This document shows, piece after piece, positions 35,004-44,199 of a stretch of 64,000 bases of DNA. Location: assembly GCF_000757385.1 (NCBI RefSeq), contig NZ_JRHH01000003.1:558001-622000 (forward strand), read 5' to 3'. The position numbers and the translations under genes are program-made. The DNA is from Flavobacterium aquatile LMG 4008 = ATCC 11947 (GTDB lineage Bacteria; Bacteroidota; Bacteroidia; Flavobacteriales; Flavobacteriaceae). The notes beneath the pieces are model-generated. The model was not told the origin of the DNA. It searched no databases and worked only from the letters and a program-made list of their open reading frames with translations. Every line of letters begins with the position of its first letter. Position 1 is the first letter of the stretch.

Positions 35004-35513
35004 TTAACCTAATGATGCAATTAAATCTTCCACTTCTTTTTTTTGTTCGGCATATTTTATTTGCAATTCTGAATCTTCACCCATTCGATTGTAATAATCA
35101 AAAGCTTTCTTGGCGTATGATTTTTTTTGAAAATTGGAAACTTCCGGAATGTTTGGGAATATTTTTCTAAACAACATCTCATAATAAGCTTGCCATTCGC
35201 GTTCGTTTTTGTCCATAACAAATGGTTGTCTTGTTTTTTGACGTACATGAACCATTTCGTGAGCAATTAAGCAAATCATCAACGGTAGTGGAAATTGAAA
35301 TGCATTTTCTGGAATTCGGATGATTTGTTGCTTGCCAAAATCGCCTTCGGTTGTAAGAACTATCATTGTTGGTACGGCTTTTTCTCTAAATTCAAAACCT
35401 TTTAAATAATGATCTTGCATGTTGAAATGTTGCAAAATCCAATTGGCTGCTTCTTTAGTTTTTCCTTGATTATGAAAGGAGGTTACTTTGGCTTTTACTT
35501 TTTTATAATTCAT
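35004..35513 (-). CDS. Putative small zincin-like metallopeptidase domain protein
   Basis: 169 residues. A single HExxH motif, LIAHEMVHVRQK near residue 90, is followed by NEREWQAYYEMLF where Glu could be the third zinc ligand. The rest is helical with a charged C-terminal coiled coil (YAEQKKEVEDL). No signal peptide, so cytosolic. Similar compact HEMVH proteins occur in Flavobacteriia but no function is known; protease activity is inference only. Lies nine bp downstream of the DUF2238 gene on the same strand and is probably co-transcribed. Confidence 0.65.
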   Translation of the reverse strand: MNYKKVKAKVTSFHNQGKTKEAANWILQHFNMQDHYLKGFEFREKAVPTMIVLTTEGDFGKQQIIRIPENAFQFPLPLMICLIAHEMVHVRQKTRQPFVMDKNEREWQAYYEMLFRKIFPNIPEVSNFQKKSYAKKAFDYYNRMGEDSELQIKYAEQKKEVEDLIASLG

Positions 35514-35522
35514 AAATCGAAT

Positions 35523-36161
35523 CTATTTTGAAATCATTTTTTTTACAATAGAAACAATAGTTGTTGCCAAAATTGCGCCTAAAAATGCCAAGAAAATATC
35601 TTTTTGAGCATCCCAAATATCGCCTTGAGTTCCGAGATAAGCATCGCCTTGCGCTTTAAAAAATACATCGGCAACTGCCCATTCTATTAATTCGTAAAAT
35701 CCGCTAATTGATAGTGTAATTTCGATTGGCAACGTCCAAGCAACCCACGATGGAAATTTTAACCATTTTAGAAACATTTCTCGCATTGGATACGCCAATA
35801 AAAATCCGAAACTGAAATGGACAATTCTATCGTAATGATTTCGAGATAAATCAAGCGCATCTTTTAACCAATATCCAAATGGATTTTCGGCATAGGTATA
35901 TTTGGAACCATAAACGTGAAGACATAAATAAATGCATACCAACAAATAACTTAAATCGCTGAAAATAAATTTTTTATAAGTAAAAATCATAAAACCTAGA
36001 AATAGAAATACTAAGGTGTTTTCTAAAATCCAATTGGCTGTGTCGGTATTTCCAACATAGGAATTAATCCAATTGATCAGAAAAAATCCGATGAAAATTT
36101 TTAACCAAGTATTATTCTTTAAAGGAGTTCTTTCGTCGGAAATAGCGATTGTAAAAGCCAT
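35523..36161 (-). CDS. DUF2238 (YjdF-like) membrane protein
   Basis: 212 residues with about six membrane helices. The family motif is YDRIVHFSFGFLLAYPMREMF near residue 115 (YDRIVHFSFGF), then SGFYELIEWAVAD and DAYLGTQGDIWDAQKDIFLAFLGA. E. coli YjdF is the named homologue; function unknown. Its start has a -7 element (TATATTTG on minus) at 36181-36188, 19 bp upstream, and it leads a short operon with the HEMVH protein. Confidence 0.88.
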   Translation of the reverse strand: MAFTIAISDERTPLKNNTWLKIFIGFFLINWINSYVGNTDTANWILENTLVFLFLGFMIFTYKKFIFSDLSYLLVCIYLCLHVYGSKYTYAENPFGYWLKDALDLSRNHYDRIVHFSFGFLLAYPMREMFLKWLKFPSWVAWTLPIEITLSISGFYELIEWAVADVFFKAQGDAYLGTQGDIWDAQKDIFLAFLGAILATTIVSIVKKMISK

Positions 36162-36180
36162 AGTTATATTTAATTTTCAT

Positions 36181-36188
36181 CAAATATA
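36181..36188 (-). promoter_or_regulatory. -7 element for the DUF2238 gene
   Basis: TATATTTG on the minus strand, 19 bases before the start codon. Confidence 0.5.
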
Positions 36189-36207
36189 AATAAAAACGTA
36201 TTAGTTT

Positions 36208-37962
36208 TTAAATTGCTTCCGAAAATTGCGAATCGTATAGGTTTTTGTAGTAACCATCAGCTTTGTTAACTAATTCGTGATGCGTTCCAGATTCTACAAT
36301 TTGACCTTTGTGCATAACGATGATTTTGTCAGCATTGACAATAGTTGCCAATCGATGTGCAATAACAATAGATGTTCTATCTTTAGTAATAGTTTCTGTA
36401 GCTCTTTGAATCAATTCTTCCGAATAAGTGTCGATAGACGAAGTGGCTTCATCCAAAATAAGAATACTCGGATTACTAACATAAGCGCGCAAAAAAGCAA
36501 TCAATTGGCGTTGTCCAGACGATAACATTACGCCGCGTTCTTTCACATTATAATCATAACCTTTGGGCAAATTCATAATAAAATCGTGCACCCCAATTTT
36601 CTTGGCAGCTGCAATTACTTGTTCGCGTGAAATGGCATCATTATTTAAAGTGATATTGTTGTAAATGGTATCGGCAAAAAGAAAAACGTCTTGTAGAACA
36701 ACTGCAATTTGAGTTCTTAAACTTGATAAAGTAAAGTCGTTAATATTTTGATTATCAATTGCTATTGTTCCTGAATCAATTTCGTAAAAACGATTTAACA
36801 AATTAATAATTGTTGATTTTCCTGCGCCAGTCGAACCAACAATGGCAATAGTTTCACCCGATTTTACTTCTAATGAAATGCCTTTTAAAACCTCTTCATC
36901 TTTAATATAACTGAATCGTACATCTTTAAAACTGATGTTTCCTGCAAAATGTTTGGCTTTAATTGTACCAGTTTGTTGTACATCTTCTTGTGTGTCTAAG
37001 ATGTCAAAAACTCGGTTGGCAGCAATCATTCCCATTTGCATTTCGTTGAATTTATCTGCAATTTGACGCAACGGATTGAACAACATTCCGATGAACATCG
37101 TGTAGGAGAATAAATCTCCGAAAGTGGTGAATTTGTCTCCATCTAATATGTGAAAACCTCCATAAAGTACTACAAATCCTAATGTTAACGACGAAATGAT
37201 ATCGGCGATAGGGAAGAAAATTGAGTTGTACAAAATGGTTTTTATCCAGGCAACATTGTGTTTCTGATTGATTTCTTTAAATTTTTCATGCTCAATTTCT
37301 TCGCGATTAAAAAGTTGGACAATCTTCATTCCGGTAACTCGTTCTTGCACAAATGTGTTTAAATTTGCCACTTGATTTCGAACTTCTTCAAAAGCGACTT
37401 GCATTTTGCGTTGGAAAATTCTTGTGATGTAAACTAATATTGGCATTGCTGCAATTACAATCCACGTAAGTTTCCAGTTCATGTAAAACATGATGATTAA
37501 ACAGGCTAACATTTTTAGCAAATCACTGATAATCATGAATAAACCTTGACTAAAAATTCTTGCAATTTGTTCTATATCCGAAACCGAACGCGTAACTAAT
37601 TGACCAACTGGTGCGTTGTCGAAATATTTCATTCTGAAACTTAACATGTGTTTGAAAAGTTTCGTTCGAATGTCTTTAATGATGTTTTGACCTAAAAGAT
37701 TGGCCCAAAAAACAAAGAAAAACTGAAAGATTCCTTCTAATAATAATACAATTCCCATCAAAGTAATGTAAAACAATAAACCGTTTTGATCGTGAGGTTT
37801 TATATAGTGGTCAATTGTTTGTTTCAATAAAAAAGGACGAAGTGATGCGAAAACGGCTAACAAAATCGCAGCCGCAATCACGCCATAAAAAACTGTTTTA
37901 TAGGGTTTTGTGTATTTTAATATTCGTTTAAATAAACGTATGTCGAACGCTTTTGCTTTCAT
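36208..37962 (-). CDS. ABC transporter, fused permease/ATPase (exporter)
   Basis: About 584 residues from ATG at 37962 (MKAKAFDIRLFKRILKY); an upstream ATG at 37980 would overlap truA by 11 bp. Six membrane helices occupy residues about 25-310. The nucleotide-binding domain has Walker A GSTGAGKSTI near 373, signature LSSGQRQLI, and Walker B ILILDEATSSID. It resembles MsbA/MdlB-type half-transporters acting as a homodimer to export lipids or drugs. The substrate cannot be told. Located directly after truA on the same strand. Confidence 0.92.
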   Translation of the reverse strand: MKAKAFDIRLFKRILKYTKPYKTVFYGVIAAAILLAVFASLRPFLLKQTIDHYIKPHDQNGLLFYITLMGIVLLLEGIFQFFFVFWANLLGQNIIKDIRTKLFKHMLSFRMKYFDNAPVGQLVTRSVSDIEQIARIFSQGLFMIISDLLKMLACLIIMFYMNWKLTWIVIAAMPILVYITRIFQRKMQVAFEEVRNQVANLNTFVQERVTGMKIVQLFNREEIEHEKFKEINQKHNVAWIKTILYNSIFFPIADIISSLTLGFVVLYGGFHILDGDKFTTFGDLFSYTMFIGMLFNPLRQIADKFNEMQMGMIAANRVFDILDTQEDVQQTGTIKAKHFAGNISFKDVRFSYIKDEEVLKGISLEVKSGETIAIVGSTGAGKSTIINLLNRFYEIDSGTIAIDNQNINDFTLSSLRTQIAVVLQDVFLFADTIYNNITLNNDAISREQVIAAAKKIGVHDFIMNLPKGYDYNVKERGVMLSSGQRQLIAFLRAYVSNPSILILDEATSSIDTYSEELIQRATETITKDRTSIVIAHRLATIVNADKIIVMHKGQIVESGTHHELVNKADGYYKNLYDSQFSEAI

Positions 37963-37969
37963 TTGTCTG

Positions 37970-38731
37970 TCAATCTGCAATCTGAGAACTGCTATCTGTT
38001 ATATAAGGATATTCCACTTTCGTTAAATATAATCCGTGTGCCGGAACTGAAAATCCTGCTTTATTTCGATCTTTACTTTCAATGATTTGAATAAAGTCGT
38101 GCAAAGATATTTTTTCTAATCCAATATTTATCATTGTACCAACAATTGCTCGAACCATATTTCGCAAAAAACGATCTGCCGAAATTGTAAAAACCAATCT
38201 ATCATTAACTCGAGTCCAATTGGCTTCAAAAATCGTGCAATTAAATGTGTTTACATCGGTATGCACTTTTGAAAAACACTCAAAATCAATGTAATTGAAA
38301 AGTATTTTACAAGCTTCATTCATTTTAGCAATATTCAACTCGTGCTGATTATACCAAGAATTGTCGCTTTCAAACACGTCTTTTTTGGTGTGAATGTAGT
38401 ATTCATACGTTCGTTTAGTGGCGTCAAATCGGGCATGAGCTTGATCATGAACTTTATGAAAATCTAAAACGGCAATGTCTTTGGGTAAAAACGAATTGAG
38501 TTTATGACTTAAATAAGCAACATCAATTTCTAAATCATAATCAAAATGTGCAAACATTTGCTTGGCATGAACACCAGAATCAGTTCGGCCTGCGCCAACT
38601 AGTTCAATTTCGGTTTTCAATATTGTGGAAATTGCTTTGGTCAAAGTTTCTTGTACAGAAGTTGCGTTTGGCTGATATTGCCATCCGTGATAGTTGGTAC
38701 CTTTGTAAGCAAATTCTAGAAAATATCTCAA
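37970..38731 (-). CDS. truA: tRNA pseudouridine(38-40) synthase
   Basis: 253 residues. N-terminal FLEFAYKGTNYHGWQYQPN; the catalytic Asp is in GAGRTDSGVHAKQ near residue 51; ADRFLRNMVRAIVGT near 185 is a further TruA signature. It makes pseudouridine in the tRNA anticodon arm. The gene ends beside the ABC transporter start, suggesting co-transcription. C-terminus ends TDSSSQIAD. Confidence 0.95.
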   Translation of the reverse strand: MRYFLEFAYKGTNYHGWQYQPNATSVQETLTKAISTILKTEIELVGAGRTDSGVHAKQMFAHFDYDLEIDVAYLSHKLNSFLPKDIAVLDFHKVHDQAHARFDATKRTYEYYIHTKKDVFESDNSWYNQHELNIAKMNEACKILFNYIDFECFSKVHTDVNTFNCTIFEANWTRVNDRLVFTISADRFLRNMVRAIVGTMINIGLEKISLHDFIQIIESKDRNKAGFSVPAHGLYLTKVEYPYITDSSSQIAD

Positions 38732-38775
38732 AATTTAGTGTTCAGTGTTCAGTTGGCAGTGTTCAATTAGAAACT
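38732..38775. repeat. Periodic CAGTGTTCAGT spacer
   Basis: The intergenic sequence consists of imperfect copies of AGTGTTCAGT; a related stretch is at 39388-39442. No function visible. Confidence 0.5.
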
Positions 38776-38863
38776 GCCTTGGCAAATTTACAAAGATTTT
38801 AATTGATAAAATGTCTAAAGTTTTCCTAAATAATTAACTTTGCCAATAAGCGATAAAATGAAT

Positions 38864-38890
38864 GAGATTGCTTCGTTCCTCGCAATGACA
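38864..38890. repeat. GAGATTGCTTCGTTCCTCGCAATGACA repeat
   Basis: A dispersed Flavobacteria-type repeat (core CTTCGTTCCTCGCAATGACA) sits immediately before the ATG at 38893, so it will be in the 5' leader of the phosphoesterase mRNA; a -7 element TAACTTTG is at 38835-38842. Confidence 0.55.
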
Positions 38891-38892
38891 AT

Positions 38893-39387
38893 ATGAAAAA
38901 AATCCTTTTACTATCCGATACTCACAGTCATATTGATGATACTATATTGAAATATGTAAACTTGGCAGATGAAGTTTGGCATGCTGGCGATATTGGTGAT
39001 TTGGTTGTAACCGATACGTTAAAAAAGCTAAAACCACTTCGAGCCGTTTACGGTAACATCGACGATGACAAAGCCCGAATGGAATTTCCTTTAAATAACC
39101 GATTTATGTGTGAAGGAGTTGATGTTTGGATTACTCATATTGGCGGTTATCCCGGTAAATATAATCAAGCGGTTCGGGAGGAATTGAAAATGAATCCGCC
39201 AAAATTATTCATTTGTGGACATTCCCATATATTAAAGGTGCAATTTGATAAAAGTTTGAATTTACTTCACATGAATCCTGGTGCATGCGGCATTTATGGA
39301 TTTCACCAAGTGCGAACGATGCTGCGATTTGAAATTGATGGTGATAAAATTCAGAGTTTAGAGATTGTTGAAATAGGGAAGAAGTAG
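38893..39387 (+). CDS. YfcE/MJ0936-type metallophosphoesterase
   Basis: 164 residues. Calcineurin-like metal motifs are in order: SDTHSHIDD (near residue 8), HAGDIGD (31), YGNIDDD (55), THIGGYPG (83) and CGHSHILK (108). Two divalent metals would be bound. Family members hydrolyse phosphodiesters in vitro; in vivo role unclear. Single gene following a dispersed repeat. Ends 58 bp before a convergent hypothetical gene. Confidence 0.9.
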   Translation: MKKILLLSDTHSHIDDTILKYVNLADEVWHAGDIGDLVVTDTLKKLKPLRAVYGNIDDDKARMEFPLNNRFMCEGVDVWITHIGGYPGKYNQAVREELKMNPPKLFICGHSHILKVQFDKSLNLLHMNPGACGIYGFHQVRTMLRFEIDGDKIQSLEIVEIGKK

Positions 39388-39445
39388 TGTTTAGTTATCA
39401 GTTATTAGTTGTCAGTGCTCAGTCTTTAGTGTTCAGTGTTCAGAT

Positions 39446-40045
39446 TTATAAAATTGTCATTTCGAAAACAAAAAAATGCGGAATTTTGTTCTTTTCATAG
39501 ATTTTCTCTGGAGTTTCATTTGCAGCTACATCGCACCACGATGCAGAGCCATCTTTGTGATATTCAGGAGTTGTTAACAATAAGAAAATGAATGGTTTGT
39601 TAAATTGTAAATCGTTTTCTTTTACTGGAATTTCTTTTAAAATATAATCTTCAGCATATTTAGATTGCAACTTAAAGGTATGTTTTTTTGTGCTGTATCT
39701 GTTAAAGTACAAGCATAATTCGTAATTGCTTTTGGTTCTTTTTCCTAAAATATTAAATTGGAATGTACTTGAATCAATAATAGCATAATATTCGTTATTA
39801 CTTTTATCTAAGCAGGTTGTATTAACCAATGCACCATTTTTGTACTCTTTTAAATTTATAATGTAATTTTTATTAACAAGATCTTTACTTGTTATTGAAT
39901 TTTGAGAAAAGTTTATTCCTTCGAAACTTAAATAATTGGATATCATTTTTTTATCAGAAGGATTGTATTCTGATTTGAAGTTAAAATCTTGCGCGAAACA
40001 TGATAATGAAAGGGAAAAGGCTATTATTATATATAAGTATTTCAT
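39446..40045 (-). CDS. Secreted hypothetical protein
   Basis: 199 residues with a signal peptide (KYLYIIIAFSLSLSCFAQ); the Cys at about residue 16 could be a lipobox but the following residues (FAQD) favour SPase I cleavage. The mature part is beta-rich with NKPFIFLLLTTPEYH and SWCDVAANETPEKIYEKN near the C-terminus. No family recognised. A -7 element (TAGATTTG on minus) lies at 40077-40084. Confidence 0.6.
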   Translation of the reverse strand: MKYLYIIIAFSLSLSCFAQDFNFKSEYNPSDKKMISNYLSFEGINFSQNSITSKDLVNKNYIINLKEYKNGALVNTTCLDKSNNEYYAIIDSSTFQFNILGKRTKSNYELCLYFNRYSTKKHTFKLQSKYAEDYILKEIPVKENDLQFNKPFIFLLLTTPEYHKDGSASWCDVAANETPEKIYEKNKIPHFFVFEMTIL

Positions 40046-40076
40046 ATTTTAGTATTAAATTAATTTCAAATCTAAT

Positions 40077-40084
40077 AAATATTT
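40077..40084 (-). promoter_or_regulatory. -7 element for the secreted hypothetical protein gene
   Basis: TAGATTTG on the minus strand, 31 bases before the start codon. Confidence 0.4.
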
Positions 40085-40136
40085 TTCAGATTTTATTTGT
40101 TAAATTTATAAATGGGTTGTTTAAAATCTGAAGTTC

Positions 40137-40284
40137 TAGCCCTGATTGCAATGGAAAGCTTTTTCTAAAAATAATTTAGTTTTTCTTATTTTTAAAAAGC
40201 GACCAAAGGAAGCTCTTTTAAAAATTTTAGAAAAACAGATTATTTTAGAAAAACTTGTAATGGAAAGCTGGATTGGCTTCTAAC
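40137..40284 (-). repeat. ATCAGGGCTA dispersed repeat, copy 1 (inverted)
   Basis: On the minus strand it starts with GAAGCCAATCCAGCTTTCCATTAC and ends with TTTCCATTGCAATCAGGGCTAG (shown as cores CAGCTTTCCATTAC and GCAATCAGGGCTAG). The same order of blocks is found at 42715, 50475 and 54899. It occupies most of the 299-bp gap between the gene at 39446 and the DUF4293 gene. Confidence 0.65.
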
Positions 40285-40315
40285 AAAAAAATCCCAAACT
40301 TTCGTTCGGGACTTT
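40285..40315 (-). terminator. Probable terminator of the DUF4293 gene
   Basis: AATCCCAAA / TTCGGGACTTT imperfect hairpin with a T-run on the minus strand. Confidence 0.55.
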
Positions 40316-40344
40316 CTTCGCACTAATAAACTAAGTTTATAGGT

Positions 40345-40755
40345 TTATCTCAATCGGTCAACAGATTTTACGAGATCTTCATCCTTCTTGATAGCTTTGT
40401 TGGCCAAAACTAACATTACGATAGAAATGATGGGTAGAAACATCCCAATACCTTTCTCAGAAACTACAGGAGTTTCTCCAGATAAATTTAGTGAACGATA
40501 AACAAATAATCCTAATAAAATTAAATTTAATATCATATTCAATCTGTTGAAAACAAATTGTTGTTGTCTTTTCTTAAACGATATTATACTAATTAAGGCT
40601 AATGTTGTACTTAAACCAAACAAAGATGAGTAAACAATATTTCCCATGAAGTAATAGTCTTTACCGCCAATTTCCCACAATGGAAACACGAACGGAAGCA
40701 CTCCCGAGATAATAAAAGCTACTGCTAAGTAAATTGTTTGAATTCGTTGTAACAT
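40345..40755 (-). CDS. DUF4293 family membrane protein
   Basis: 136 residues from ATG at 40755 (MLQRIQTIYLAVAFIISG), the typical family start; the longer frame is untranslated leader. Four membrane helices, with the motif MLQRIQTIYL at the N-terminus and LVFRxxN-like QQFVFNRLNMILNLILLGL in the middle. Conserved in Bacteroidota near rho, as here (divergent). Function unknown. Confidence 0.85.
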   Translation of the reverse strand: MLQRIQTIYLAVAFIISGVLPFVFPLWEIGGKDYYFMGNIVYSSLFGLSTTLALISIISFKKRQQQFVFNRLNMILNLILLGLFVYRSLNLSGETPVVSEKGIGMFLPIISIVMLVLANKAIKKDEDLVKSVDRLR

Positions 40756-40940
40756 TATTATGTATTTATACCGCAAAAATATATTTTCTTTTTTTAAAAA
40801 ACTATTGCTTGAATGAAATTTATTCGTATTATTGCATAACAAATCCGTAAGTACTTCAAAAACACGGATGTTTCACTAGAAAATTTACCTCACATTTTGT
40901 ATTGTCAATCAATTACCACAAAAAATATATAAAAACATTT

Positions 40941-42716
40941 ATGTTTGATAGTTCTGCATTAAAAGGAATGAAGTTAACTGAACTTCAAGAAATTGCCAAA
41001 TTGGCCAAAACCATAAAATTTAACGGTGTAAAAAAAGATGCTTTAATTGAGCAAATTTTGCAACATCAAGCGGCTACTGCTACTGAAAAATCTCAGGAAA
41101 AAGTAGTTGCACCGAAAGAAGAAAAAGCGAAAAGAGCTCGAATTGCTCCTGATGCTTCGCCTAAAATAGAAAAGAATTCTACGGATTTATTTTCTGAGGA
41201 AGTTGCAAATGTAGCTCAGCCAACAAGCGTTGCAGAAGAAGTTCCAGAAGTAAAAGAGGTTTCTGTAAAAGCTGAAAAGTTTCAAAAGAAGCCAAAATTT
41301 ATAAAACCCGTAAAAGTAGCTTCAGAGGAACAACCTTCACAAGAAGCTCCACAAGAGGAAGTTGCAACAACAGAAACAGCTTCTGAAACTACAGAAGAAA
41401 ATTCGGTTAAGCCTAAAAACCCAAATCAAAACCCGAATCAAAAGCATAAAAATCAGAATCAGAATCCAAATCAAAACCCAAACCAAAATCCGAACCAAAA
41501 CGGTAATGGAAACGGAAATCCAAATCAAAACCCAAATCAAAACCCAAATCAAAAACATAAAAATCAAAAATCTAATAATTTTAGAGATGCCGATTATGAA
41601 TTTGACGGAATTATAGAAAGTGAAGGCGTTCTAGAAATGATGCCTGATGGTTACGGATTTTTACGTTCATCAGATTACAATTATTTAGCATCGCCAGATG
41701 ATATTTATTTGTCAACATCACAAATTCGTTTATTCGGATTAAAAACTGGTGATACTGTAAAAGGTGTTGTTCGTCCGCCGAAAGAAGGCGAGAAGTTCTT
41801 TCCTTTAGTTAGAGTTTTAAAAATCAATGGACACGATCCGCAAGTAGTTCGAGACAGAGTTTCATTCGAACACTTAACACCAATATTTCCTCAAGAAAAA
41901 TTTAATATTGCTGGTAAACAAGCCAGTACTTCAACACGAATTATCGACTTGTTTTCACCAATAGGAAAAGGACAACGTGGAATGATTGTCGCACAACCAA
42001 AAACAGGTAAAACAATGTTGCTTAAAGACATTGCCAATGCCATTGCTGCCAATCATCCAGAAGTTTATTTAATCGTTTTATTGATTGACGAGCGTCCAGA
42101 AGAAGTTACCGATATGCAACGTAGCGTTCGTGGTGAAGTTATCGCATCAACATTCGATAGAGAACCAATGGAACACGTGAAAATTGCCAATATCGTTCTT
42201 GAAAAATCGAAACGATTGGTAGAATGTGGTCACGATGTAGTAATTCTTTTAGATTCAATTACGCGTTTGGCGAGAGCTTACAATACCGTTCAACCAGCAT
42301 CAGGTAAAGTACTTTCTGGTGGAGTTGATGCCAATGCATTGCAAAAACCAAAACGTTTTTTCGGTGCTGCTCGTAACGTAGAAAACGGTGGTTCGTTGAG
42401 TATTATCGCAACTGCATTGACAGAAACTGGTTCTAAAATGGACGAAGTTATCTTCGAAGAATTTAAAGGAACAGGTAACATGGAGCTACAATTAGATAGA
42501 AAAATTGCTAACCGTAGAATTTTCCCAGCTATCGATTTAACGTCTTCAAGTACGCGTCGTGACGATTTATTATTAGATGAAAACACGCTAAAACGCATGT
42601 GGATTCTACGTAAATTCCTGGCCGATATGAATCCAGTAGAAGCCATGGATACCATTAACGATAAAATTAAAAAGACTCGAAATAACGAAGAGTTTCTTAT
42701 TTCTATGAATGATTAG
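40941..42716 (+). CDS. rho: Transcription termination factor Rho
   Basis: 591 residues from ATG at 40941. Order: N-terminal helical domain ([17 protein letters not shown]), a long disordered insertion of about 190 residues that is acidic first and then Asn/Gln/Pro-rich with NPNQ units, the cold-shock RNA-binding domain ([18 protein letters not shown] near 235), and the RecA motor with Walker [12 protein letters not shown] near 355, Walker [16 protein letters not shown] and the Q/R loops. Hexameric helicase that ends transcription. The insertion is characteristic of Bacteroidota Rho; in Bacteroides it has been linked to phase separation, which is inference here. Confidence 0.95.
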   Translation: MFDSSALKGMKLTELQEIAKLAKTIKFNGVKKDALIEQILQHQAATATEKSQEKVVAPKEEKAKRARIAPDASPKIEKNSTDLFSEEVANVAQPTSVAEEVPEVKEVSVKAEKFQKKPKFIKPVKVASEEQPSQEAPQEEVATTETASETTEENSVKPKNPNQNPNQKHKNQNQNPNQNPNQNPNQNGNGNGNPNQNPNQNPNQKHKNQKSNNFRDADYEFDGIIESEGVLEMMPDGYGFLRSSDYNYLASPDDIYLSTSQIRLFGLKTGDTVKGVVRPPKEGEKFFPLVRVLKINGHDPQVVRDRVSFEHLTPIFPQEKFNIAGKQASTSTRIIDLFSPIGKGQRGMIVAQPKTGKTMLLKDIANAIAANHPEVYLIVLLIDERPEEVTDMQRSVRGEVIASTFDREPMEHVKIANIVLEKSKRLVECGHDVVILLDSITRLARAYNTVQPASGKVLSGGVDANALQKPKRFFGAARNVENGGSLSIIATALTETGSKMDEVIFEEFKGTGNMELQLDRKIANRRIFPAIDLTSSSTRRDDLLLDENTLKRMWILRKFLADMNPVEAMDTINDKIKKTRNNEEFLISMND

Positions 42717-42835
42717 AAGCGAATGGCTTGGGCATTTTTTGCCATCCATTTTCCTGCTATCCATTACAATAAAAAATGTCCCGAAACAATCGGGACATTT
42801 TTTATTTTCATTACTATCAGGGCTAGTTAGTAATC
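42715..42835 (+). repeat. ATCAGGGCTA dispersed repeat, copy 2 (carries the rho terminator)
   Basis: Starts GAAGCGAATGGCTTGGGC, then CATTTTCCTGCTATCCATTAC, an inserted hairpin with TGTCCCG/CGGGACA, and ends TACTATCAGGGCTAG. Copies at 40137 (inverted), 50475 and 54899. Confidence 0.7.
42771..42803 (+). terminator. rho terminator
   Basis: AAAATGTCCCG / CGGGACATTTT hairpin with T-run, inside the dispersed repeat. Confidence 0.88.
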
Positions 42836-42871
42836 TTTAAACACTAAATTCAGTTTTCAAAAGATATTATT

Positions 42872-42908
42872 AAAAAAAAAGCCATTCCAATAAAGGAACA
42901 GCTTTTAT
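42872..42908 (-). terminator. trxB terminator
   Basis: AAAAGCCATTCC / GGAACAGCTTTT hairpin; T-run of nine on the minus strand. Confidence 0.8.
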
Positions 42909-42952
42909 AATTTATTTAAAATAACTTTGTGACTTACAGTCTTAGTGTCAAA

Positions 42953-43900
42953 TTACTCTTTAGCAGCCAAATACCTTTCAGCATCCAACGCAGCCATACA
43001 ACCAGTTCCAGCAGCAGTAATTGCTTGTCTGTAAACGTGGTCAGCAGCATCACCACCAACAAATACTCCAGCTACATTAGTCTTAGCTGTTCCAGGAATA
43101 TTTACAATATAACCAGTTTCGTCTAACGTTAGATAGTCTTTAAAAATATCAGTATTTGGTTTATGACCAATGGCTACGAAAAATCCAGTTGCAGGAATTT
43201 CAAGTTCTTCGTTGGTAGTTTTGTTTAAAGCTTTTACACTGGTTACAACTTGACTGTCACCCAGAACTTCAACCGTATCGTGGTTCATTAGAATTGTGAT
43301 GTTTTCAGTATTTCTAACACGTTGTTCCATGATTTTAGAAGCTCTAAACTTCTCACTTCTCACTAACATTGTAACTTTTTTACACAATTTAGATAAATAA
43401 TGTGCTTCTTCACAAGCAGAATCTCCTGCACCAACAATCACAACTTCCTGGTTTCTATAGAAAAATCCGTCGCAAACCGCACAAGCAGAAACGCCGCCAC
43501 CCATATTTAAATAATGTTGCTCTGATGGTAAACCTAAATATTTAGCTGTTGCTCCAGTTGAAATAATCACGGTTTCGCAGTGAATTTCTTTAGTGTCATT
43601 AATCCATACTTTATGAATATCACCAGAGAAATCTACTTTTGTCGCCCAACCATCACGAACATCGGTTCCAAAACGTTTGGCTTGTTCTTCAATTCCAACC
43701 ATCATTTGCGGACCAGTAATTCCTTCCGGATTTCCAGGCCAGTTTTCTACTTCATTAGTGGTTGTTAGTTGTCCACCAGGTTGTGTTCCTTGGTAAAGAA
43801 CAGGATTCATATTAGCTCTAGCTGCATAAATTGCTGCTGTATATCCAGCTGGACCAGAACCTATTATAAGGCATTTTACTTTTTCTATTGTATCTGACAT
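42953..43900 (-). CDS. trxB: Thioredoxin-disulfide reductase
   Basis: 315 residues. FAD motif IIGSGPAGYTAAIYAARA at the N-terminus; redox pair in VSACAVCDGFF (CxxC near residue 137); NADP motif VVGAGDSACEEAHYLS; C-terminal FVGGDAADHVYRQAITAAGTG. It reduces thioredoxin with NADPH in the cytosol. A -7 element TACCTTTG on minus lies at 43924-43931. Single gene with its own terminator. Confidence 0.95.
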   Translation of the reverse strand: MSDTIEKVKCLIIGSGPAGYTAAIYAARANMNPVLYQGTQPGGQLTTTNEVENWPGNPEGITGPQMMVGIEEQAKRFGTDVRDGWATKVDFSGDIHKVWINDTKEIHCETVIISTGATAKYLGLPSEQHYLNMGGGVSACAVCDGFFYRNQEVVIVGAGDSACEEAHYLSKLCKKVTMLVRSEKFRASKIMEQRVRNTENITILMNHDTVEVLGDSQVVTSVKALNKTTNEELEIPATGFFVAIGHKPNTDIFKDYLTLDETGYIVNIPGTAKTNVAGVFVGGDAADHVYRQAITAAGTGCMAALDAERYLAAKE

Positions 43901-43923
43901 AGTATGTTTGTTTTTTAGAATTG

Positions 43924-43931
43924 CAAAGGTA
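43924..43931 (-). promoter_or_regulatory. -7 element for trxB
   Basis: TACCTTTG on the minus strand, 23 bases before the start codon at 43900. Confidence 0.5.
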
Positions 43932-44007
43932 AGTTTTTATTAAAATATTTTAATGTAAAGTACTTGACAAAAAACTATTTTAGTATAAATTTTAATTATT
44001 GAAAATA

Positions 44008-44043
44008 AAAAAAAAAGCTGAACTTTTTAAAGTTCAGCTTTTT
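44008..44043 (-). terminator. tRNA-Pro terminator
   Basis: AAAAAGCTGAACTTT / AAAGTTCAGCTTTTT hairpin directly after the tRNA 3' end, with a U-run on the minus strand. Confidence 0.92.
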
Positions 44044-44044
44044 G

Positions 44045-44119
44045 TCGGGGTGGCAGGATTCGAACCTGCGGCCTCCTGCTCCCAAAGCAGGCGCGATAAC
44101 CGGGCTACGCTACACCCCG
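44045..44119 (-). tRNA. tRNA-Pro (anticodon UGG)
   Basis: 75 nt on the minus strand. Acceptor stem CGGGGTG / CACCCCG with discriminator A; anticodon stem CCTGC / GCAGG enclosing the loop TTTGGGA, so the anticodon is TGG (Pro, CCA codons); T arm GCAGG-TTCGAAT-CCTGC. CCA is not encoded. Followed by a strong terminator and no other tRNA. Confidence 0.96.
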
Positions 44120-44199
44120 AAAATTGTTATATTTCCGAGTGCAAATATATAACAATAATCAACTTTTCAAAGAGTAATGAAATTATTTTTTACAAAATT

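Noticed and set aside
41337..41616. ORFs on both strands over the rho low-complexity region
   Set aside because: Both are shadows of the NPNQ-coding repeat inside rho.
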